DNA of 64,000 bases, taken from positions 1-64,000 of the forward strand of contig FOAY01000014.1 of the NCBI GenBank assembly GCA_900109485.1, read 5' to 3'. Positions 37,466 through 44,800 of the stretch are shown one piece after another; positions within the stretch are counted from its first letter, which is position 1; each line of letters begins with the position of its first letter. A program made the translations under genes and the position numbers. The notes under the pieces were generated by a model. That model was given only the letters and a program-made list of their open reading frames with translations, did not search any database and had not been told where the DNA came from. The DNA comes from Kosakonia sacchari (lineage in GTDB: Bacteria; Pseudomonadota; Gammaproteobacteria; Enterobacterales; Enterobacteriaceae).

Positions 37466-38308
37466 ATGGCAATGAACAGCGTTTCTTCCCGGGAGACAGT
37501 CGCCGGCTCAGGCCGTCGTGGCCCCCGCGAAAGTTTTTTCCGCTCGCTTAATGCCCGGCGCTACACGCTGATTACCCTGCAAGTGGCGATTGTCGCGCTG
37601 CTGCTCGGCGGCTGGGAAGCGGGCGTGCGCAGCGGGCAGATCAACCCGTTTCTCTTTTCCAGCCCGTCGCAGGTGTGGCAAGTGCTGGTTGATCGCTTCC
37701 ACTCTGGCGAAATGCTGGGGGACATTAAGGTCACTGCGCTGGAGACCATTATCGGCTTTGCCGTCGGAGCGATTGGCGGGTCGATTCTCGGCTTATTACT
37801 GTGGTATTCGCGCTTTATCTCCGATCTCGCCGCGCCGTTTATCGCCGCCATTGGCGCGATCCCGGTGCTGGCGATTGCGCCCATCACCATTATCTGGTTC
37901 GGCACCGAAATGTTGTCGAAAGTGGTGATTGTGGCCTTCTCCTGCGTGGTGGTTTCGCTGACCACGTCATACAAAGGCGCGCTACGCACCGATCCCGATT
38001 TGATCAATCTGCTGCGCTCTTTTAATGCCGGGCGTGGCACCATTTTTATCAAGCTGGTGGTGCCCTCCGCCATGCTATGGGTGCTCTCTGGCTTGCGTCT
38101 GAATGTGGGGTTTGCGCTGGTGGGCGCGATTGTCGGCGAGTACATCTCGTCGGACAGCGGCGTCGGCCACATGATCCTGCTGGGCAGTTCCAACTTTGGT
38201 ATGAACATTGTGCTGGCCGGGATCGTGCTGGTCATGCTGATGATGCTGTGCTTCAACGCTCTGGTTGCGTTCATCGAACGCCTTATTCTCTCGTGGGACA
38301 AGAAATGA
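37466..38308 (+). CDS. ABC transporter permease, NitT/TauT (SsuC-like) family
   Basis: 280-aa inner-membrane protein with about six membrane segments (LITLQVAIVALLLGGWEAGV first). It carries the BPD_transp_1 coupling helix sequence around RSFNAGRGTIFIKLVVPSAM, the EAA loop of this family. The start at 37466 has ATGAGG upstream at good spacing. Its stop codon overlaps the start of the binding-protein gene (ATGATGA). Confidence 0.9.
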   Translation: MAMNSVSSRETVAGSGRRGPRESFFRSLNARRYTLITLQVAIVALLLGGWEAGVRSGQINPFLFSSPSQVWQVLVDRFHSGEMLGDIKVTALETIIGFAVGAIGGSILGLLLWYSRFISDLAAPFIAAIGAIPVLAIAPITIIWFGTEMLSKVVIVAFSCVVVSLTTSYKGALRTDPDLINLLRSFNAGRGTIFIKLVVPSAMLWVLSGLRLNVGFALVGAIVGEYISSDSGVGHMILLGSSNFGMNIVLAGIVLVMLMMLCFNALVAFIERLILSWDKK

Positions 38309-39327
38309 TGAAGAAACATGCTATGTATCGCACTCTCGCTGTCGCCGTACCGTTGCTGGCGGTAACCTTCAGTCACAGCGCGCTGGCGGCGGAAACGCCG
38401 GTCCGTATCAACCAGGCTTTCCAGTCGTTGCTCTATCTGCCGCTGTATGTGGCGCAGGAGCAGGGCTTTTTCAAACAGCAGGGCGTGGCGGTGAAAATCA
38501 GCACCGGCGGCGGTGGCGCACAATCATGGGCGGCGGTGATTGGCGGCTCGGCGGATCTGTCGATTCAGGATCCGGTCTTCGTGCCGAAGAGCCGTGAAAA
38601 TGGCGGTAATGGCGTGGTGGTTGCCGGTGTGCAGAACGCGCCGACCATCTTTGTATTTGGCAACGATGCCACCTCATTGCAGGACAACTTGTCGCACTTA
38701 TCCGGCAAACGCGTGGTGACCAGCCCGCAGCCCGACACTACCTGGGCGTTTATGAGCTACCTCATCAAACAGCAAAACCTGAAAGACGTAAAACTGGTGC
38801 ATGTGGCGATTGGTAACGAAATCCCGGCGGTGGCCGCCGGTCGCGCCGACTATGCGCTGGCCGCAGAACCGCAGGTGACCATGGCGGAACAGCAAAACGG
38901 CTTGCACGTCACATACTCTTTCCCGGCAAACCCGTCATGGTATCCGTTTGCCTTCTCCAGCCTGACGACAACGCAGTCGTGGATTGATAAAAACCCGCAG
39001 GCAGCACAGGGCGTGGTGACCGCTTTTGAGCAGGCATCGCGCTTTATCTATCGCCACCCGGATGCGGCAGTCCAGGTGGCGCGGAAATACTTCCCCAACT
39101 TACCGGAATCAACGGTGAAAGCCGCCGTACAACGTGAGATCGACGCCAAAGGCTACCCGGAGAATGTGCTGGTGTCGCAAAAAGCGTGGGACAACAACAT
39201 GAACATCGCGCTGTACGCGAAAAACATTAAAGCGTATCCGTCCGATGCCACGTCATATCAAAACAACGTTAATACCGCACTCGCTGAAAAAGCCAAACAA
39301 GCGGTAGACGCCATGGGTAATTTGTAA
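38305..39327 (+). CDS. ABC transporter periplasmic substrate-binding protein (NMT1/TauA-like)
   Basis: 340-aa protein with a Sec signal peptide (MKKHAMYRTLAVAVPLLAVT, cleaved after HSALA). The mature sequence begins AETPVRINQAFQSLLYLPLY, typical of NMT1/SsuA-like proteins that bind sulfonates, nitrate, pyrimidines or thiamine precursors. A GGGAQSWAAVIGG stretch (about residues 70-82) and ELAAGRADYALAAEPQV-like sequence form the ligand cleft. Substrate unknown. Translation may begin at either of two adjacent ATGs; the first overlaps the permease stop. Confidence 0.9.
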   Translation: MMKKHAMYRTLAVAVPLLAVTFSHSALAAETPVRINQAFQSLLYLPLYVAQEQGFFKQQGVAVKISTGGGGAQSWAAVIGGSADLSIQDPVFVPKSRENGGNGVVVAGVQNAPTIFVFGNDATSLQDNLSHLSGKRVVTSPQPDTTWAFMSYLIKQQNLKDVKLVHVAIGNEIPAVAAGRADYALAAEPQVTMAEQQNGLHVTYSFPANPSWYPFAFSSLTTTQSWIDKNPQAAQGVVTAFEQASRFIYRHPDAAVQVARKYFPNLPESTVKAAVQREIDAKGYPENVLVSQKAWDNNMNIALYAKNIKAYPSDATSYQNNVNTALAEKAKQAVDAMGNL

Positions 39328-39335
39328 GGAGCACG

Positions 39336-39548
39336 ATGATGGACTCGCACACCACACCGCGTTTACTGTTGATTCAACAGTACACACAAACCGATGCGGC
39401 GCAGATAGCGCCGCTGCTCGAAGCGTGCCACACCAGGGCAACCGCGATCCATCATTTTGCTTTGCAGCACTTTTCACCACTGCTGCAACCGGCCACCGTG
39501 TGGGTTTCTCCTTTGCACCCGCCGGTGAGCCAGGAGCACGAAAAATGA
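39336..39548 (+). CDS. Small AtzG-like (DUF4089) subunit candidate
   Basis: 70-aa protein with a good ribosome site (AAGGAG, 8 bp before the ATG), lying 8 bp after the binding-protein gene and overlapping the amidase start by 4 bp. The C-terminal half ending in FALQHFSPLLQPATVWVSP can be laid over the DUF4089/AtzG ending (F-x-L-x-x-x-L-E-P-A-x-V-F-x-P). AtzG is the small, GatC-like partner of the amidase AtzE. The match is by eye and weak, but a small gene immediately before an AtzE-type amidase is exactly the AtzG position. Confidence 0.6.
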   Translation: MMDSHTTPRLLLIQQYTQTDAAQIAPLLEACHTRATAIHHFALQHFSPLLQPATVWVSPLHPPVSQEHEK

Positions 39549-40912
39549 GTACGTTACTGCGTTTTTCGATTGATGAAACCGCCCGGCGTTTACGCGCCGG
39601 CGAGTTCAGCGTGCCGGAGCTGCTCGAAGCCTGCCTTGCCCGTGAAGCGCAAACGCGCGAGCTTAACGCTTACAACGCCATCTGGGCGGAACAGGCGCGC
39701 GCACTGGCCGCCGCCAGCCAGACGCAACTGGAGCACGGTTACGACGCCGGGCCGCTGCACGGTATTCCCGTGGCGGTGAAAGCCAACATTGCGGTGGCGG
39801 GCGAAGAGATGCATGCCGGCAGCCGCATTCTGGCGGGCAATATCGCGCAGCAGGATGCCCGCGTGGTTAAGCGCCTGAAACAGGCCGGGGCGATTCTCAT
39901 TGGCACCACCAACATGCACGAGTTTGCCTGGGGCGGCACCACCAACAATCCGCACTACGGCGCCAGCGCCAACGCCTGGGACCGCCGACGCATTCCCGCT
40001 GGTTCCAGCGGTGGCTCCGGCGTGGCGGCAGCGGTGCGCAGCGCGCTGGCAACCCTCGGTACAGATACCGGCGGTTCGATACGTTTACCGGCCTCGATGA
40101 ACGGCGTAACCGGGCTACGTCCGGGCGTGGGGCGCATTGCAACGGACGGCGTTTTTCCGCTGGCGGCAAGCCTGGATACCGTTGGCCCGCTCGCACCGTG
40201 GGCGAGCGACTGCGCCCGCGTTTACAGCGCGCTCACCGGTGAAAAAGCCGTGGCTATTCCGGCCAGCCTGCGCGGCTTGCGGGTTGGCCTGCTGGGGGCT
40301 TACAGCGAGACGGTGCATCCGGATGTCGCTCAGGCGTATCAGGCGTTTACTCACTGGCTGAGCGATGCCGGGGCGCGCTGCGAAAACGTGGCGTTAAGCG
40401 GGCTGGAGGAAGCGGTAAATGCGCTGGTGCTGATCAATCTCGCAGAACCCGCCGCGCTACACAGCCGCTGGTTGCAGGAGCGCCCGCAGGATTATGGCGA
40501 CGATGTGCGCCTGCTGCTGCAAACCGGGCTGGGCATCAGCGCCGTGGAGTATTTGCAGGCGCAGCGTTATCGCACCCTGCTGCGCGAGCAGGTGCTTGCT
40601 GCGTTTCGCGAACTGGATGTCATTCTGGTGCCGACGCTCCCGTTTACTGCGCCGTTAAAAGGGCAGGAGCTGGTAGACATTGGCGGTCAGCAAGAGAGTG
40701 TGCTGACCGGGAATATGCGTTTTAACGCCATTGCCAGCCTTTGCGCGCTGCCAGCCCTGAGTTTCCCGGCCGGTTTTGACCGGGACGGGTTGCCGGTAGG
40801 CTTGCAGTTGATCGGCCCGGACGGCAGCGAAGGGCGGTTGCTGGCGCTGGCCGCCCGTTTTCAACAGGAGAGCGATTACCACACCCGCACGCCGCTGATG
40901 GTCGCCCGTTGA
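39545..40912 (+). CDS. Amidase signature family hydrolase, AtzE-like
   Basis: 455-aa amidase. The Ser-cisSer-Lys triad is present: Lys79 in HGIPVAVKANIAV, cis-Ser in PAGSSGGSG (154/155), nucleophile Ser178 in GTDTGGSIR. Nearest by layout to AtzE (1-carboxybiuret hydrolase) and GatA-type enzymes, and it follows a possible AtzG. The actual substrate is unknown; together with the upstream nitrilase, a two-step hydrolysis of an amide or carbamoyl compound is plausible. Its stop overlaps the start of the DMT transporter gene. Confidence 0.9.
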   Translation: MSTLLRFSIDETARRLRAGEFSVPELLEACLAREAQTRELNAYNAIWAEQARALAAASQTQLEHGYDAGPLHGIPVAVKANIAVAGEEMHAGSRILAGNIAQQDARVVKRLKQAGAILIGTTNMHEFAWGGTTNNPHYGASANAWDRRRIPAGSSGGSGVAAAVRSALATLGTDTGGSIRLPASMNGVTGLRPGVGRIATDGVFPLAASLDTVGPLAPWASDCARVYSALTGEKAVAIPASLRGLRVGLLGAYSETVHPDVAQAYQAFTHWLSDAGARCENVALSGLEEAVNALVLINLAEPAALHSRWLQERPQDYGDDVRLLLQTGLGISAVEYLQAQRYRTLLREQVLAAFRELDVILVPTLPFTAPLKGQELVDIGGQQESVLTGNMRFNAIASLCALPALSFPAGFDRDGLPVGLQLIGPDGSEGRLLALAARFQQESDYHTRTPLMVAR

Positions 40913-41799
40913 AAAATATCAGCCTGAGCGATGGACTGATTCTGCTACTGGTCGTCAACGGCTGGGCCTTCAACGTGGTGGCAATGAAAATCGGCATGAT
41001 GGAGTTGCCGCCGCTGTTGATGCTGGCGCTGCGCTTTATGGTGGTGGCCGCCGTGCTGGTGCCGTTCAACCCGATCCGCCTGCAGCAGGTGCCGCTGTTG
41101 ATCCTGCTGGCATTTACCTTTGGCTTTATCCATTTTGCGCTGCTGATGCTGGGGATGCGCTATACCGACGCGGGCAGCGCAGCGGTGCTGGTGCAAATGG
41201 GAACCCCCGCCGCCATGGTGCTGGCGGCGATCGTGCTGAAAGAGCCGCTCGGCTGGCGGCAACTGTGCGGCGTCGGTCTGGCGCTACTCGGCGTGATGGT
41301 GCTCTCCGGCAGCCCGGCGCTCAGTTCGTGGAAAGGGCCGGTTTTACTGCTGATCAGCGCCGCGGGCTGGGCCTGTACCAATATCATTGTTAAACGCGCC
41401 AGCCCACCGCCCGCGCTGGCGATGACCGGCTGGTTATCGCTCTTCGCCATTCCTTTGGCAGGGTTCAGTTCGTGGCTTTGCGAAACCGATCAGCTCACGC
41501 TGCTGATGGCCGCAGGCTGGCGCGGCTGGCTCGGCGTGCTCTACAGCGCGTTTGGCTCGTCGTTGATTGCCTACTCGTTATGGTACTGGCTGGTGAAACG
41601 CTATCCGGTCAACCAGATCCTGCCGTGGTCGCTGCTCAGCCCGGCGCTGGCGGTGGTGATGGGCGGTCTGGTACTGGGGGAAAGTCTCGATCCGGTCAAA
41701 CTCTCCGGCGCAGCGCTGATTGTTGGCGGGATACTGCTGAGTATTTTGCGCGGCGGCAGGGACAGGGCGGTTGATAAGCGGGGCAGCATGGCTGAATGA
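40909..41799 (+). CDS. DMT-superfamily transporter (EamA)
   Basis: 296-aa membrane protein with ten predicted helices and two EamA repeats (LALRFMVVAAVLVPF, ALLMLGMRYTDAGSAAVLVQ; second repeat starting near GPVLLLISAAGWACTNIIVK, then YSLWYWLVKRYPVNQILPWS). It begins at TTG 40909, overlapping the amidase stop codon, which gives translational coupling. It probably exports or imports a product of the operon, for example an amino acid or amide. Confidence 0.88.
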   Translation: MKNISLSDGLILLLVVNGWAFNVVAMKIGMMELPPLLMLALRFMVVAAVLVPFNPIRLQQVPLLILLAFTFGFIHFALLMLGMRYTDAGSAAVLVQMGTPAAMVLAAIVLKEPLGWRQLCGVGLALLGVMVLSGSPALSSWKGPVLLLISAAGWACTNIIVKRASPPPALAMTGWLSLFAIPLAGFSSWLCETDQLTLLMAAGWRGWLGVLYSAFGSSLIAYSLWYWLVKRYPVNQILPWSLLSPALAVVMGGLVLGESLDPVKLSGAALIVGGILLSILRGGRDRAVDKRGSMAE

Positions 41800-41838
41800 A
41801 TGCTGCCGTCATGATGTAAACAGCGATCCGGGCATGGC

Positions 41839-41869
41839 GGCTATTTCCGTCGCGAATCCAGAAATAGCC
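41839..41869. terminator. Weak hairpin between convergent operon ends
   Basis: GGCTATTTC (41839-41847) and GAAATAGCC (41861-41869) form a 9-bp stem between the DMT transporter (plus) and the helicase gene (minus). There is no clear T-run on either side, so termination is only inferred from position. Confidence 0.35.
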
Positions 41870-41875
41870 TCCTTA

Positions 41876-44800
41876 TTAGATCAACGATTCCAGTTTTTGC
41901 CTTGCCTGACTGGTCAATCGCTTAATACCCAATGAGCGGGTAATATCGGCAATTTTATTATCACTGTGAGTATGCAGTGCCAGTGCGCGCAGCTCTTCAC
42001 CAGCGATGGCATCAATCTGTCGCACATCGTTTTCTGTCGCCGGTAAACGATAAATATTCCAGTCATCGCGTTGCGCCGCGGATTGCCAGACAAAATTTTC
42101 ACCGAAATGATCCATTGCCACGTGATAATGCTGATCAACAAGCTCCATCACCCGTTCACGAATCAGCCGACCGGCACGGTTAAAACCATGGACGCGGGCA
42201 ATACGTTGCACCAGGGTAGTTTCCAGTAACGGCGCTTCAGCTTTCACTACATCGTCAATCAACGCTTTCAGTATTTCGTCATAGTCACCACCATAGAATC
42301 GTTCCGCATCAACCTTGTCGCTCCACGTTTGCAAATCATTAATGATGTATTTGCTTCCCTGTGCGGGCAGGTTGATCTCCGGGAGCGTTGACGATGCATA
42401 TTTCAGCGCGGGTAGTGTTGCCGCAGCCGGGTCTTCGTCTTCCGACGAGCGAACAGGTTTCATCGTTTCGACAGGCGCGGCAATCTCCTCATCATTGGCG
42501 CTTTCGACGCTTACCGGGATATCTTCCGGTGCTGTGCTACTAGCCGCTTCTGTCACACTCTCCGTCGGTGATTCCATTTCTTTAACGCTGGCAGTTTCCT
42601 GCAGTGCGTCGGCGGCTCTCGACTCTTCAAGCAGATTGCGAATGGCTGCGTCGAGTCTTTCCAGCGCCCCCTCTTTATCAATCCACCACTCCGTTGACCA
42701 GAGACGTAATAATTTCCAGCCGAGACCTTGCAGGATGGCGCTGCGCACTTTGTCGCGATCGCGGGCCGTTGCCGCGCTATGGTATGTGGCACCGTCGCAT
42801 TCAACCCCAACCAGGTAATCTCCGGGTTTATCCGGATGCACGATCCCCAGATCAATGCGGAATCGGGATACGCCGATTTGTGGGACAACATGCCAGCCTT
42901 TTCTTATCAAACCATTCGCGACAGCCTCTTCAAAAGGCGAGTCATAGCCGCCAACGGAACCGCGAACGGCCTGCGCCAGCGCCATCGGGCCGCGCTGGGC
43001 AAATTCGATGAAGTGCTTAAGGTCTGCGACAGCACGCGCACTGGTACGATTGAGGTCAATCATTGAAGAGTCAAAAGAGGTAAATACCATCATTTCCTGA
43101 CGTGCGCGTGTCACAGCAACATTCAGGCGACGCCAGCCGCCCTCACGGTTAAGTGGACCAAAACTCATCGACATTGTGTTGGCGCCAGGTTCAGTAGGCC
43201 CGAAACCAATACCAAGCATAATGAGATCGCGCTCATCCCCTTGCACTGTTTCAAGGTTTTTAACCACCACGGGTTCTTCCCGTTCTTGCTGGAAGAAGGG
43301 TTCAATCGACGGATGTTGCTGGCGAGCTCTATCCAGCAAGTCATTGATCAATTTCTGCTGCTCGGTATTCAGTGTAATGATGCCAATCGATTTTCCTGAG
43401 GCGATGAACTTCTTATCCGTCAGGCGCTTAACCGTCTCTGCCACAATCGCCTCCGCTTCGGCCTGATTGTGGCGACCTTTCCCTTTCGAATAAACACCTG
43501 CAACTTTGCACCACTGCACAGCGCTTTGTCGGGTTTCAGAGGCCGGGAATGTGATCAAATTGCCGTCATAGTAGCGATGGTTTGAGAAGGTGATCAGACT
43601 TTCATGGCGGCTGCGGTAGTGCCAGCTCAGGCTATGGTTATATAACCCGGCAGCAAGGCATTCATCGAGAATGCTTTCCATATCTTCTTCGGTATCATCA
43701 TCGGCATCACTTGCTCCACGGTTGAAGAAACTGGTCGGCGGCATCTGACGCGGGTCGCCAGCCACGACGACTTGTCTGCCGCGCGCCATTGCACCAATAG
43801 CATCCCAGGGCGAAATTTGTGAGGCTTCGTCGAAGATCACCAGATCAAACAGTGCCTGGCTGGACGGCAGAAACTGCGCCACAGAAAGTGGACTCATCAG
43901 CATGCAGGGCGCAAGTTTTGACATTGCATCGCCCATTTCTGCGGCCATCTGCCGCACGGGTTTATGACGACGGGACTTTTGCAACTCATGCTTCAGCAAG
44001 GCAAAACCCCCTTGTTTGACAATCTCATTTTTGGCAGGGATAACGCCGCACAGACGCGCGCGAATGTAGCGCACCGTTAACTTCGCCAGACGATCGGTAT
44101 GTTGTCGATAGGCCTCGATATCGCTCATATGTTCGGCCGGGACAAAGTTATGTAGCAGCGGCTCGGCATCAATCACCCAGGAGGCGAACCAGCGACAATA
44201 GGCGGTTTCAAATATCTCTATGGCGCTGGTATCTGAGGCATCAAGGTGAATCAGCGCAGCCAACATTGGCATCAATCCGTGAGATATGGCTTCTTCCCTG
44301 ACACGGCTCCAGTCGCTCCATGCTTTCAGTGCTGGCGAGTGCTGAAGGATATTTACCGCGCAGTCACGCAGTTTCTGGACAGACAGGATCTCTTCGGATG
44401 CTTTTATCAAGCCACAGAAGGTTGTTTTTGCCTTGTCGAACTCGTCCAGAGCATCGCGAAGGTTGCGGCTTAAATGGGCAACCACGCCGACGGAGCCGAG
44501 TAGATCATTGGCATCAATGAGCAGAGTCTTAATCGCAGAACGTATCTCTGCGAGTTGCTGCGGAGAAGAGGCAAAAATGCCTTGCTTGCTGCGGATCTCT
44601 TCGGCCAGAGCCAGAGTCGACTGTAATTTTGTGCAATCTGTTGCCAGCCCGCTCCAGCCAGGAAGCGTTAACGTCTCGCTATTTATCGCTGTCAGACGTT
44701 GCATTAGTGGTTGAAGCAATTCAATGACTGGCAGATCGCCCGACAAATCAGGTACTGAACTCAGGGCACATTGCTGCATCATGCCCTGAATGATTTTTTT

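Noticed and set aside
41839..41869. Attachment site or recombination scar near the defence helicase
   Set aside because: Only a short hairpin was seen; no direct repeats or tRNA flank the helicase gene.
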